Positions 42,774 to 52,031 of a stretch of DNA of 64,000 nucleotides are shown one piece after another; position 1 is the first letter of the stretch, and every line of letters begins with the position of its first letter. The DNA lies in NCBI GenBank assembly GCA_016281315.1, contig JAEEIJ010000059.1, positions 62,001 through 126,000 of the forward strand, read 5' to 3'. The notes beneath the pieces are model-generated. The model did not search any database. It had not been told where the DNA came from and saw only the letters and a list, made by a program, of their open reading frames with translations. Source of the stretch: Bacteroidales bacterium (GTDB lineage Bacteria > Bacteroidota > Bacteroidia > Bacteroidales > UBA932). Position numbers and translations under genes: made by a program.

Positions 42774-43916
42774 ATGAAAGCGAAAATCCAGGAAAAATTC
42801 AAGAGCCTCTTCGGCAAGGAAGGTCAGCTGTATATGTCTTCCGGCCGCGTGAACCTCATCGGCGAACACACGGACTACAACGGCGGTTACGTATTCCCCG
42901 GCGCCATCAACTTCGGGATTATGGCCGCCATCGAGCCCAACGGAACGGACAAGGTGAAGGTCTTCTCCATCGACTTCGACGAGTATACGGAGTTCGGCCT
43001 CAAAGAGGAGGACAAGCCCGCGCAGCAGTGGGCCCGTTACATCTTCGGCGTCTGCCGCGAAACCCTCAAGCGGGGCGGCAAGGTACAGGGCTTCAACGCC
43101 GTCTTCGCCGGCGATGTGCCCCTGGGTGCGGGTCTGAGCTCATCGGCCGCCCTGGAGAGCGTCTTCGCTTTCGCCATCAACGAAATCAACGGCAACGGCA
43201 TCGAGAAGTTCGAACTCGCCAAGATCGGCCAGAGCACGGAGCACAACTACTGCGGCGTCAAGTGCGGCATTATGGACCAGTTCGCCTCCATCTTCGGCAA
43301 GGAAGGTTCCCTCATCCGCCTGAACTGCAAGACCGGGGAGTACAAGTACTTCCCCTTCAACCCCGTGGGTTATAAGCTGGTTCTGATCGACTCCTGCGTG
43401 AAGCACGAACTCGCCTCCAGCGCCTACAACAAGCGCCGTGAATCCTGCGAAAGGGCCGCTGCGGCCATCCGGGAGAACCATCCGGACGTAGAGTTCCTGA
43501 GCGACGCCAAGCGCCTGTGGCTGGACGACGTGCGGGACAAGATCAGCGAGGAAGACTTCATCCGCGCGGAATACGTGATCGGGGAAGTGCAGCGCGTGCT
43601 GGACGTGTGCGACGCCCTGGAACGCGGTGACTACGAGACCGTGGGCGAGATGATGTACCAGACCCACTTCGGCCTCAGCCGCCTCTACGAGGTGTCCTGC
43701 CCGGAACTGGACTGGCTGAACAAACTGGCCCGGAAGATGGACGTCACCGGCTCCCGCGTGATGGGCGGCGGCTTCGGCGGCTGCACCATCAACCTGGTGA
43801 AGGACGAGCTCTACGACGCATTCATCGCCGCCGCCAGGAAGGGCTTCGAGGCCGAATTCGGCCACGCCCCCAAGGTGTACGACGTAGTCATCAGCGATGG
43901 AGCCCGCGCTCTGTAA
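42774..43916 (+). CDS. galK: Galactokinase
   Basis: GalK phosphorylates galactose at C1, the entry step of the Leloir pathway. The 380-residue GHMP kinase has the signature GRVNLIGEHTDYNGGYVFP, the ATP-binding GAGLSSSAALE and the C-terminal GGGFGGCTINLV. The CpXC gene overlaps its last 20 nt. Confidence 0.97.
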   Translation: MKAKIQEKFKSLFGKEGQLYMSSGRVNLIGEHTDYNGGYVFPGAINFGIMAAIEPNGTDKVKVFSIDFDEYTEFGLKEEDKPAQQWARYIFGVCRETLKRGGKVQGFNAVFAGDVPLGAGLSSSAALESVFAFAINEINGNGIEKFELAKIGQSTEHNYCGVKCGIMDQFASIFGKEGSLIRLNCKTGEYKYFPFNPVGYKLVLIDSCVKHELASSAYNKRRESCERAAAAIRENHPDVEFLSDAKRLWLDDVRDKISEEDFIRAEYVIGEVQRVLDVCDALERGDYETVGEMMYQTHFGLSRLYEVSCPELDWLNKLARKMDVTGSRVMGGGFGGCTINLVKDELYDAFIAAARKGFEAEFGHAPKVYDVVISDGARAL

Positions 43917-44511
43917 CAACTGTCACCGGACCACGGACATCGAGGTTCGGGAAAGCATCAACGTCGCCCTTGATCCGGAACTGAAAGCCCGGGTCAAGGA
44001 CGGCTCTTTATTCGTATGGGAGTGCCCCTACTGCGGCCGGCGCAACCTGGCGGTGTACCAGACGCTGTATCACGACCCGGATGCCCGCCTGATGGTGTGG
44101 CTGCTGCCCGGAGAGGCCGAGCCGCCCGCACAGGTGGCCGATGCCGTGAAGGAGCTGGAAGGCTACACCCTGCGCCTGGTGCGCGAAGTGGGCGAACTGG
44201 TGGAGAAAGTAAACATTCACGACGCCGGCCTGGAAGACACCATCCTGGAAATGGTCAAATGGGTCACGCGGCGGGAACTCGAAGCCAAAAACCCGGAGGC
44301 GGCCGGGGCCGCGCTCAAGTTTATGAGGCTGGACGGGGCGGATCACGAGATGGTATTCGCCTTCCCCCTGAACGGGCAGATGCAACTGATCAACGTTGGA
44401 TTTAATGTCTATGAAGACGCCCGCGGCATCCTCCAGCGCAATCCGTCCGTCCGCCCGGCGGAAGGCTTCGCGCGGGTGGATAAGGACTGGATCGAACAGT
44501 TTTTCCGCTAA
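43897..44511 (+). CDS. CpXC-domain zinc-ribbon protein
   Basis: The 204-residue cytoplasmic protein has an N-terminal ribbon with CNNC and CPYC pairs (the CpXC pattern) followed by an alpha/beta region. The function of the family is not known. The start overlaps galK by 20 nt, which suggests coupling but not a shared pathway. Confidence 0.7.
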   Translation: MEPALCNNCHRTTDIEVRESINVALDPELKARVKDGSLFVWECPYCGRRNLAVYQTLYHDPDARLMVWLLPGEAEPPAQVADAVKELEGYTLRLVREVGELVEKVNIHDAGLEDTILEMVKWVTRRELEAKNPEAAGAALKFMRLDGADHEMVFAFPLNGQMQLINVGFNVYEDARGILQRNPSVRPAEGFARVDKDWIEQFFR

Positions 44512-44513
44512 AG

Positions 44514-44622
44514 ATTAAAGCACACTTTCGGCCTCCTACCCCCAGTCACCGTGCTTTAGCGCCCTCTTTTACACCCACTAAAGCACGCTTTTCGTCACCA
44601 GAACACGATTCCGTGCTTTAAT
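44514..44622. repeat. Intergenic inverted-repeat element, family B
   Basis: The element is 109 bp with perfect 10-bp terminal repeats ATTAAAGCAC (44514-44523) and GTGCTTTAAT (44613-44622). A second perfect 9-bp pair lies inside, GTGCTTTAG (44551-44559) and CTAAAGCAC (44578-44586). The DNA can fold as two tandem hairpins or one long one. The two halves also share a direct repeat around AAAGCAC-CTTT-CG. It lies between convergent genes and has the same four-arm plan as family A, with unrelated arms. Confidence 0.75.
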
Positions 44623-44648
44623 TGATGTAACTGCGAAGAATAATGTTG

Positions 44649-44667
44649 AAAAAAGGGCCGGAGGCCC
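44649..44667 (-). terminator. Terminator of the ychF transcript
   Basis: On the minus strand GGGCC and GGCCC form a stem followed by six T, just past the ychF stop codon at 44720. A second small hairpin lies at about 44678-44696 (ATGGGG/CCCCAT). Confidence 0.6.
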
Positions 44668-44719
44668 CAGGGAACGTTATGGGGGCAGAGTCCCCATCAG
44701 TTATATGTGCACTTTTTGT

Positions 44720-45823
44720 TTATACGTTAAACAGGAAGTGCATGATGTCGCCGTCTTGTACGACGTAATCTTTCCCCTCAATAGCCATCTTGCCGGCGGC
44801 GCGCACGGCGGCTTCGGTGCGGTACTGCACGAAATCCTCGTACTTGATCACCTCCGCCCGGATAAAACCCCGCTCGAAATCCGTGTGGATGACGCCCGCG
44901 GCGCGGGGAGCCTTGTCCCCCGCCACGATGGTCCAGGCGCGGCATTCATCGGCCCCGGCGGTGAAGAAGGTGCGCAGACCCAGCAGCTTGTACGCGCTCT
45001 GGATGAGGCGCACGACGCCGCTTTCGGAGAGCCCCATCTCCTCCAGGAACATCTGACGGTCCTCGTAGCTGTCGAATGAGGCGATTTCGGCCTCCGAGGC
45101 GGCTGCGAGCACCAGAATTTCGGCGGCCTCAGAAGCCACGGCGGCCTTCACGGCCTCCACGTAGGCGTTTCCCGTCGCGGCCGAAGCCTCGTCCACGTTG
45201 CAGACGTAGAGCACCGGCTTGTTGGTTAGGAGGAACAGGTCGTGGGCCATCTGCTCCTCTTCCGCGTTCTCCAAAGAAACGCTGCGGCAGGAGCGGCCCT
45301 GCAGCAGCGCCTCGCGGTACTTCAGCAGCACGCCCAGCAGTTTCTTCGCTTCTTTATTCCCGCCCGTGGTGGCCATTTTCTCCACCTTTTTGATGCGGTT
45401 TTCCACCGTCTCCAGGTCCTTGATCTGGAGCTCGGTGTCCACCACTTCCTTGTCCCGCACGGGATCCACGGAGCCGTCCACGTGCATGATGTTGCCGTCG
45501 TCGAAGCAGCGCAGCACGTGCAGGATGGCGTCGCATTCACGGATGTTGGCGAGGAACTGGTTCCCCAGGCCTTCTCCCTTGGACGCGCCCTTCACCAGGC
45601 CGGCGATGTCCACGATCTCCACCGTGGCGGGGATGGTGCGTTTGGGCTGGCAGATCTCCGTGAGCACTTCCAGGCGTTTGTCCGGAACATTGGTGGAGCC
45701 CACGTTGGGCTCGATGGTGCAGAACGGGAAGTTCGCGCTCTGGGCTTTCCCGGAGCTGACGCAGTTAAACAAAGTAGACTTGCCGACATTCGGCAAGCCT
45801 ACGATACCACACTTAAGCGACAT
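44720..45823 (-). CDS. ychF: YchF/OLA1-type ribosome-associated ATPase
   Basis: YchF is a GTPase-fold protein that prefers ATP and binds ribosomes. The 367-residue protein has GLPNVGKSTLF at the N-terminus, DIAGLVKGASKGEGLG, and NVDE in place of NKxD (matching the ATP preference). It ends with a TGS-like C-terminus. It starts 6 nt after the ppiD-like gene. Confidence 0.95.
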   Translation of the reverse strand: MSLKCGIVGLPNVGKSTLFNCVSSGKAQSANFPFCTIEPNVGSTNVPDKRLEVLTEICQPKRTIPATVEIVDIAGLVKGASKGEGLGNQFLANIRECDAILHVLRCFDDGNIMHVDGSVDPVRDKEVVDTELQIKDLETVENRIKKVEKMATTGGNKEAKKLLGVLLKYREALLQGRSCRSVSLENAEEEQMAHDLFLLTNKPVLYVCNVDEASAATGNAYVEAVKAAVASEAAEILVLAAASEAEIASFDSYEDRQMFLEEMGLSESGVVRLIQSAYKLLGLRTFFTAGADECRAWTIVAGDKAPRAAGVIHTDFERGFIRAEVIKYEDFVQYRTEAAVRAAGKMAIEGKDYVVQDGDIMHFLFNV

Positions 45824-45829
45824 AATCCA

Positions 45830-47917
45830 TTAATAGAACCGAGCCCTGTTGTCCTTGACGGTGTTCTCCATCATCAGGGGCAGGAGCATCTGCTCGTGAT
45901 AGGTTTCGATCATATCCTGGGCCTTCTTGGCGTCGTCCTCCGTGTAGAAGGCGCCCGTCTCGCGATCGTTCACCTTGAACACATAGGTGCCCATAATGCC
46001 GGCCACGGGACCCGTGATCTCCCCTTCCTTGGCGGCGGCCACGGCACCCACGAAAGCGGGCTCGGTGGACGGAGCGGAATTGGTGGAGAAGGATACGTCC
46101 GTGAGGTTGGAGACGGTGGTGCCGAGTTTCTCGGCAATCTCCTCCAGGGTGTTCAGGCCTTCGATGTCGGAGGCCACCTGGTCCTTGCGGGCCTGGCTGT
46201 ACTTCTGGCGGTAGAGCTGGCTGCGGATGCCTTCGGAGACATCGGCCAGCGGAGTATAACCTTCCTTCTTGGCGTCCTTGACGGCGACGATGAAGAAGTA
46301 GTTGTTGTCCACGGTGATGATGCCGGAAGCCTTGCCGGGCTTGTTGTCGAAGGCCCAGCGGGTCACTTCCTTGGCGTGGCCGATGGAGCCGTAGGTGTCG
46401 GTTCCCTCATTGATGGTGAGCGGGCGGCTGTAGGCGCCGGTGCTGTCGCAGGCGGCCTTGTAGTTGTCGTACTTGCCGGCGGCTTTCACGGCCAGGAGGT
46501 TGGCCTTGTTGTACACGGCGGAGTAGGTCTCCTTGCTGGGGATGGCGGCCTTCTCGAAGATGGCAACCTTCTTCTTGGCAATGGGCTTGGTGGCCTTGGT
46601 CACCTCCACGATATGGGTGCCATACTGGGTGGTGAGGATGAAAGGCTGGCCGATCTTGGCCGACATCACGGGCTCGAAGCCAGGGATCATCGCACGCTGG
46701 CTCATCCAGCCGATGTTGCCCTGCTCGCCGCCGTCGGCGTTGCCCTTATCCACCGAATAGAGGGTGGCGAGGGCCGCGAAGGAATTCCGCTTCAGGGTGG
46801 GCAGCAGGCTGTCCGCCAGATGACGGGCGTCGGCTCCCTGCAGGAGGATGTGGCGCACATACACGGAATCCGGCACGTTGGCGCATTCCATAATGCGGGC
46901 GGCATAGAAGTTCTCGCCGGAGGTGCAGACCGGGGAAACGCCGCTCTTGTTGGCCGATACCCAGCTTTCGATGTCGCGGTTCACGCTGCGGAGGTCGCCC
47001 TCCTTGTACCAGGTATCGCTCCACTGGCGGTCGCTGTTGCGCTGCAGGAAGGCACGCACGTTTTCGGCCGATGCAAACTCTTCGTACAGGGTGGCGAACT
47101 CGTCGTTCTGAGCGGAGATGTCCTCCGCGGAAGGAGTGACTTCGTAGACCACGTACTCGATGTCGCGGGCGGCATCCTGCTTGAAGCCTTCCTTGTGCTC
47201 CTTATAGTACTTTTTGATTTCCGCAGGCGTCACCACCACGGTGGAATCCTGGGGATAATAGGTGTTGGGAGACATTACGAAGTCCACGCTGGCGGTGGTG
47301 TTGTTCTCCGCGATGGCGCGCTGGGACTCCAGGGAGTTCACAAAAGCGCTGGCGTTGAAGAGCGCGTAGTACTTCTCGTTGAAGCGGGTGGAACGGACGG
47401 CGTTCTGCAGGTAGTTGCGCAGGAGCGCGCTGCGGCCGCTTTGATCGGCCCCGGTATTCTCCAGGAATTCACGTACGGCGTTGGCGGAGAATTCTCCGTT
47501 CTCGTCGTTGAAAATGCCCATGGAAAGGAGCACGGGGGAGATGTTGTCACCCACAAAGAGGTCAATCTGCTCCTGCTGGCCAACGCGTACGCCTGCCTTT
47601 TCGATGGTGGGGAGGATGAGGTGTTCGTTCACCAGCTCCTGCCAGGCGCTTTCGCGGGTCTGGCGCTGGGCTTCCTCACCGGAGGCGGAAGAGCCCGTGA
47701 GCATTTCCCGCACGTCGGAGAATTCCTTCACCTTCTGCTCGAAGTCCGTATAGGTGATGCGTTTGCCGTTGATTTTACCCACGTCATACTTCGTGGAGGA
47801 CGCCTGGATGGTGTTGATGATGTCCGAGGGGTCCACAAGGAACAGTAACAGACCGAAGGCAATGATGAGCGATGCACCAATGCCGAATTTAGTTCTGATG
47901 GTCTCGAGAGCTGCCAT
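45830..47917 (-). CDS. ppiD: PpiD/SurA-type peptidyl-prolyl isomerase
   Basis: The 695-residue protein has an N-terminal membrane anchor (IGASLIIAFGLLLFLV), a SurA-N-like chaperone domain, and a parvulin domain (about 340-450, VRHILLQG to QYGTHIVEV), with a further SurA-like segment after it. It assists folding of outer-membrane and secreted proteins in the periplasm. It has its own promoter 37 nt upstream and sits below the lptC cluster. Confidence 0.9.
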   Translation of the reverse strand: MAALETIRTKFGIGASLIIAFGLLLFLVDPSDIINTIQASSTKYDVGKINGKRITYTDFEQKVKEFSDVREMLTGSSASGEEAQRQTRESAWQELVNEHLILPTIEKAGVRVGQQEQIDLFVGDNISPVLLSMGIFNDENGEFSANAVREFLENTGADQSGRSALLRNYLQNAVRSTRFNEKYYALFNASAFVNSLESQRAIAENNTTASVDFVMSPNTYYPQDSTVVVTPAEIKKYYKEHKEGFKQDAARDIEYVVYEVTPSAEDISAQNDEFATLYEEFASAENVRAFLQRNSDRQWSDTWYKEGDLRSVNRDIESWVSANKSGVSPVCTSGENFYAARIMECANVPDSVYVRHILLQGADARHLADSLLPTLKRNSFAALATLYSVDKGNADGGEQGNIGWMSQRAMIPGFEPVMSAKIGQPFILTTQYGTHIVEVTKATKPIAKKKVAIFEKAAIPSKETYSAVYNKANLLAVKAAGKYDNYKAACDSTGAYSRPLTINEGTDTYGSIGHAKEVTRWAFDNKPGKASGIITVDNNYFFIVAVKDAKKEGYTPLADVSEGIRSQLYRQKYSQARKDQVASDIEGLNTLEEIAEKLGTTVSNLTDVSFSTNSAPSTEPAFVGAVAAAKEGEITGPVAGIMGTYVFKVNDRETGAFYTEDDAKKAQDMIETYHEQMLLPLMMENTVKDNRARFY

Positions 47918-47954
47918 TTCGTATCTTAATTTTTAGTTTTTCGCATAAGGGATG

Positions 47955-47962
47955 CAAAGATA
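47955..47962 (-). promoter_or_regulatory. -7 box of ppiD
   Basis: TATCTTTG on the minus strand between lptC and ppiD gives a leader of about 30-35 nt. Confidence 0.6.
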
Positions 47963-47984
47963 CGGATTTTCTTTGAAAACCGCA

Positions 47985-48614
47985 CTATTTTTTTGGAAGC
48001 GGGCCGATAAAGTTCACCGTGTCGATGACAACCCTGGTGGAATCGCTTTCCAGAAGGAATTCGTTGTCGAAGGGATTCAGGAGGATGGCGTTGCGGGCCA
48101 TCTCGTCCGAGCGCATCCCCACGCCCTGCATATAGCCGGACGGGGCGGAGAGCTTAATGTAACAGTCCGTCCAGATTTCCCGCTTGTCGCTGTCCCAGTA
48201 CAGGGTGTCGGTTTCCATCGTTTCCCGTTTCAGGATGTTGGTCACCAGCACGTCTCCGTAGGCCGACCAGCGTTCGTCCTTGATGCGGCGGGGGTATTTG
48301 TCGTGGCGGGCCTGCCGGGCGACGATGGTGGTCTCCAGGGAGCCGTCCTCTGCGTAGGCATACACATGGATGCCCTTGGGAAACAGGTCATAGGAGAGGG
48401 TGTCATGCTCGTAGGATTCCATCCTGGGGGCCTCCACGCGCATTTTCAGCACGCCGTTCTCCGACTGGACGAAGAACATACTGTCCACCGTCTGGAGCGG
48501 CGTCTGGGCCAGGTCCAGTTTCTCCGCTTCCGAAAGGTGCCCTTTGCACGCATAGACGACGAAAGCAAGCGCCAGGGCGCTTGCCGTCGTCGAAAATATG
48601 CTTCTGAGGGTCAC
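47985..48614 (-). CDS. lptC: LptC-like LPS transport lipoprotein
   Basis: LptC links the inner-membrane LPS exporter to the periplasmic bridge. The 209-residue protein has an N-terminal hydrophobic segment with a lipobox (VVYAC) and a beta-jellyroll pattern typical of LptC/OstA-like domains (MRVEAPRMESYEHDTLSYDLFPKG). It starts 3 nt after the TPR gene. Confidence 0.85.
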   Translation of the reverse strand: MTLRSIFSTTASALALAFVVYACKGHLSEAEKLDLAQTPLQTVDSMFFVQSENGVLKMRVEAPRMESYEHDTLSYDLFPKGIHVYAYAEDGSLETTIVARQARHDKYPRRIKDERWSAYGDVLVTNILKRETMETDTLYWDSDKREIWTDCYIKLSAPSGYMQGVGMRSDEMARNAILLNPFDNEFLLESDSTRVVIDTVNFIGPLPKK

Positions 48615-48617
48615 TGC

Positions 48618-49967
48618 TTACTGAACGCGGACGGTGGTGGTGGCGGTCATACCGCCGCAGGAAACCGTGTAGCTCTGGCCCCGGGTGAGGTCGTACATAA
48701 AGGCCTCGGAGGCTTCCGGATAGTAGCGGGACACGTTGCCGATGCTGGAAGAAGCGTCTGCGGCCACGGAAGGATCCGTGTTGCGGGCCTTCTGGTAGTA
48801 GTCCGTCGCCACCCAGTAGCGGGCCCACTTCCCGACGATGTCGCCGCAGGGAGCCGAAGCCCAGAGGTTGCCGAGGATAAGGTAGGCCTTGCCGGCGAAA
48901 CCGTGATCCAGGTCGATGGCCTTGCGGGCGGCATCGGAGGCCTTTCCGCGCATACCGTTCTTGTAGCAGAAGGCGGCCATTTCATAATAGTACTGGGCGT
49001 CCTGCGCTTCGTCCGACTCGTCGGAGTCGATGGCCTGCTGCAGGAAGGAGGCTGCATCGGCCGCATTGCCGCGGGCCGCGTTCAGGCGGTACAGAGCGAA
49101 GGCGCTGCGGTAGGAAGGATCCAGCTTGTGCATCGAATTCACGGCCTTGAAATAAAGCTCGTTGGAGGCGCAGTCCTCGGCCGCGTTCATCAGGCGGACG
49201 ATGTTGGAGACCAGCTGCAGGTTCTCCGGATCGGCCTCATAGCGGGGGCCGAAGATGGCGAGCAGGTTCTCGCAGGAAGCCACCTTGCTGTCCGCGAACA
49301 GGGATTCGACGGTCTTCTTGGTGCCGGCCTTCTCATCTTCCTCCGCCTCGTTCTTGCACACATAGTTGTCGATGTTCTCCGACACTTTGTCGTAGAGACC
49401 AATCACTTCGTCGGCGCTCAGCTGGTTCTCGCGATACAGGGCCACGGCGGCCGAGAAGGCGTTCACCATAATCTTCGGGGAGGTCTGGTTCCCGAGGGCG
49501 TCGATGATGGGGATGAGCATATCGTAGAGATACTTCTGGTTGTCCCCGTTCAGCGAGATGTAGTTCATCACGTAGAAGCCCTTGTTGTTGAGGACCTCCA
49601 CCTTGTTTTCAACGATCACGCCGCCCTTTTTGGCCGTAGGATAATAGGCCAGGCGCTCATCCAGAAGGGTGAGCAGGGTGTCGTACTGGGCGCGGGCAAG
49701 GTCGAAGTTCTTGGCCTTTATGTTCTTCTTGATCTCGTCGTTCATCAGCTTGGCCCCGTGCACGTAGATGTTCTGCTTGTAGTTCTTCGCGCACAGCGCA
49801 TAGGCCTGCCGCCAGTTGGGGAGGGCGGCCTCATAGTTCTTGTTCTTGTAGTGCTCCTGATAGTAGGAGGCATACACGTTGCAGTCGCCGTCCTGGGCGA
49901 TTGCCTGCCTGGCGCTGACCGTAAGGAGGGCAGCTGCTGCCATAAGGAGAATACCTAACTTTTTCAT
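48618..49967 (-). CDS. Exported TPR protein of the coaX-lptC cluster
   Basis: The 449-residue protein has a signal peptide (to about residue 24) and TPR units, first NYEAALPNWRQAYALC and later DAQYYYEMAAFCYKNGMRGKASDAARKAIDL. A short beta-rich tail ends the protein. Function is not known; its position between an outer-membrane barrel gene and lptC suggests envelope assembly. Confidence 0.75.
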   Translation of the reverse strand: MKKLGILLMAAAALLTVSARQAIAQDGDCNVYASYYQEHYKNKNYEAALPNWRQAYALCAKNYKQNIYVHGAKLMNDEIKKNIKAKNFDLARAQYDTLLTLLDERLAYYPTAKKGGVIVENKVEVLNNKGFYVMNYISLNGDNQKYLYDMLIPIIDALGNQTSPKIMVNAFSAAVALYRENQLSADEVIGLYDKVSENIDNYVCKNEAEEDEKAGTKKTVESLFADSKVASCENLLAIFGPRYEADPENLQLVSNIVRLMNAAEDCASNELYFKAVNSMHKLDPSYRSAFALYRLNAARGNAADAASFLQQAIDSDESDEAQDAQYYYEMAAFCYKNGMRGKASDAARKAIDLDHGFAGKAYLILGNLWASAPCGDIVGKWARYWVATDYYQKARNTDPSVAADASSSIGNVSRYYPEASEAFMYDLTRGQSYTVSCGGMTATTTVRVQ

Positions 49968-50011
49968 AACTTCACTATTTTTCTTTTCTCATTTTTTCAA
50001 TTTCCGTACCA

Positions 50012-51307
50012 CTAATCGTAGGCGCGCTTCTGGAACCAGATGTCGAACACGTTGAATCCCAGGTTGAAACCGAAGTAATTTTCCTTGACGGGAGCCCCTC
50101 CAAGGCCTTTCCGTCCCAGTTCCAGCCCTATGCTGATGCCGTTGTACCAGCGGAAAACGGGAAGGGTCATTCCGAGGGTGATGCCCGCCGAATTGATCTG
50201 TGAACCGCCCACCGTATAATAGGACTGTTCGTAATAGGCTCCAGCCCTGTAGGTGCACCGGCGCAGGAAGTAACGGATGTCCGAACGGTTGGGGGTGTAT
50301 TCCGCACCCACGCGGAAACTCTGGCCCACGGCGGGCGCAAACGGCAGTTCTCCGTTGCTGGAAAAACCTTTCACCCGTTCCAGGCCGCTCTTGCTCCAGT
50401 CCGTGCGGGTGTAGTCGAATTCGGCAAAAAACTTATCCCCGATGGTGTAGGACAGGCCCACGCCCAACTCACTGCCCAGGTGCAGGTCCTGCTCCCGCAG
50501 GTCGAGGGCCTCGCGTTCGCGGTCATAGGAACCCTTTTCCGTATAATGGACGCTCTGGCCGTTCAGTCTGGAAGAGAGCTGGTAAGTGGCGCCCAGGGTG
50601 AGGGCGTGCTTCCCGGCGAGTTTCTGTGCATACTGCAGGCCGAACTTGACGCCCGCGCTGCTCACCCGCAGGGAGTCCCCGGACAGGAAGTCGCGGTAGG
50701 AGGTTTCCTCATAGGAAGTGGAGGCTGTCTTGACGATGTTGCCGAAGTGGTAGTTGAACTGGGCGCCCAGCGAGAGCCGTTTCCAAAGGGTGACGCCCGC
50801 TCCGGCGAAGAGTTGGTAGACGCCGCCGTTGCCGTAGGAGGTGAAAGTCTGTTTTCCGCTGTCCGGATCGATGGTGGAAGAGGTGATCAGATACCCCACG
50901 TCACTCACGGGACGAACCCCCGCCATAAAGGCCGTATGACGCCACATCGGGAAGGAAATCACGAAATCGTCGATGTTGAAGAGGGTTTTCACACCCTTTT
51001 TGCCACCGTCGGCATAGAGGGACATCCGGCCGGTAAGGCCGAAGTCCGACATAAAGGACAGGGAGTCGCGGGCGGTGACGGCAGCCGGGTTGAGGACGTT
51101 CACGAAACGGTTGTTGCGCGCGGCGATGCCCACGCCCCCCATTCCGCGGTTCCAGGCCGTGCCGCTCTGGTGCAGCTGTCCCACTCCGAAAACCGAATAG
51201 GGGGAATAGCCGCCGTAGGTGCCGTCCGTCTGCGCAAAGGCGCACGGAACGGAGAGCAGCAGCGCCGCAGCCGCCAGGGTATATATCCTTTTAATCTTTC
51301 CGAACAT
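50012..51307 (-). CDS. FadL-like outer-membrane beta-barrel protein
   Basis: The 431-residue protein has a signal peptide (to about residue 25) and a repeated amphipathic strand pattern. An N-terminal NPAAVTARDSLSF segment resembles FadL/PorV-type barrels. Substrate or partner is unknown. The first 17 nt overlap the end of coaX. Confidence 0.75.
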   Translation of the reverse strand: MFGKIKRIYTLAAAALLLSVPCAFAQTDGTYGGYSPYSVFGVGQLHQSGTAWNRGMGGVGIAARNNRFVNVLNPAAVTARDSLSFMSDFGLTGRMSLYADGGKKGVKTLFNIDDFVISFPMWRHTAFMAGVRPVSDVGYLITSSTIDPDSGKQTFTSYGNGGVYQLFAGAGVTLWKRLSLGAQFNYHFGNIVKTASTSYEETSYRDFLSGDSLRVSSAGVKFGLQYAQKLAGKHALTLGATYQLSSRLNGQSVHYTEKGSYDREREALDLREQDLHLGSELGVGLSYTIGDKFFAEFDYTRTDWSKSGLERVKGFSSNGELPFAPAVGQSFRVGAEYTPNRSDIRYFLRRCTYRAGAYYEQSYYTVGGSQINSAGITLGMTLPVFRWYNGISIGLELGRKGLGGAPVKENYFGFNLGFNVFDIWFQKRAYD

Positions 51308-52013
51308 ATTCGTCTGCCATTAACGTCAGGCCCATTAAGACCAGATTGCAAATTGCAAAGATGGAACTTTTCATCCGTTTTGCAAAATAATTCGCGTCTC
51401 CGCCGGTAAATACCGTAATATTATCCGGGTGGGCGCGCAGGTAGCCTTCGATTTCAAATATAATGCCTGAGACCACCCCGCTTTCGATGGAGGACACTTC
51501 CGAAAGGCCGGTTTCGGCCGGATTCTCGGGGATTTCCACCAGGGGAAGCGAACGGGAATAGCGGCTGAGGGCCTTGAAGCGGGTGCGGAAGCCCAGGGAG
51601 ATGTTGCCGCCCAGATAGGCGCCGTCCGCATCCGTGAAATCCACCGAAAGGGTGGTGCCGAAGTCTACGATGGTGCAGCCCCGGCCCTTGAACAGGTAAC
51701 GGGCCGCCAGGATGGCCGCCGCACGGTCGTAGGACAGATGGGAGGGCAGGCCGTGGGAGAGCAGCGCCTCCCGGTGGTTCGCATCCAGCACCAGCAGCCG
51801 CGTGCATTCGGCGCGCAGCGCTTCCATATCGGCCTCCGAAAGCGGGAAGACGGAAGACACCGCCATCACCACGGGCTTTTCCCGCCGGGTGAGCGAGAGG
51901 ATGAAGTCCAGATACTTCTCCCCCTGGTAGCGGAAGGTCTTGCCCAGGGTGGTGGACTCCGACCAGGCGGCCTTCAGCGCGGTGTTTCCTATTTCTATCA
52001 CCAAGTTGGACAT
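51291..52013 (-). CDS. coaX: Type III pantothenate kinase
   Basis: CoaX phosphorylates pantothenate in the first step of coenzyme A synthesis. The 240-residue protein has IEIGNTALK (phosphate loop), the DFGTTLSVDF motif and the GGNISLGFRTRFKAL substrate motif. The start at 52013 lies 6 nt after a -7 box, which excludes the ATG 9 nt earlier. Confidence 0.93.
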   Translation of the reverse strand: MSNLVIEIGNTALKAAWSESTTLGKTFRYQGEKYLDFILSLTRREKPVVMAVSSVFPLSEADMEALRAECTRLLVLDANHREALLSHGLPSHLSYDRAAAILAARYLFKGRGCTIVDFGTTLSVDFTDADGAYLGGNISLGFRTRFKALSRYSRSLPLVEIPENPAETGLSEVSSIESGVVSGIIFEIEGYLRAHPDNITVFTGGDANYFAKRMKSSIFAICNLVLMGLTLMADEYVRKD

Positions 52014-52019
52014 AGCTTG

Positions 52020-52027
52020 CAAAAGTA
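52020..52027 (-). promoter_or_regulatory. -7 box of coaX
   Basis: TACTTTTG on the minus strand ends 6 nt before the coaX ATG and lies just past the mfd stop codon, predicting a leaderless operon mRNA. Confidence 0.7.
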
Positions 52028-52031
52028 CGGA

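Noticed and set aside
44512..44719. A tRNA or small RNA gene in the gap after the CpXC gene
   Set aside because: The hairpins are explained by the family B element and a terminator; no tRNA cloverleaf or CCA end is visible.
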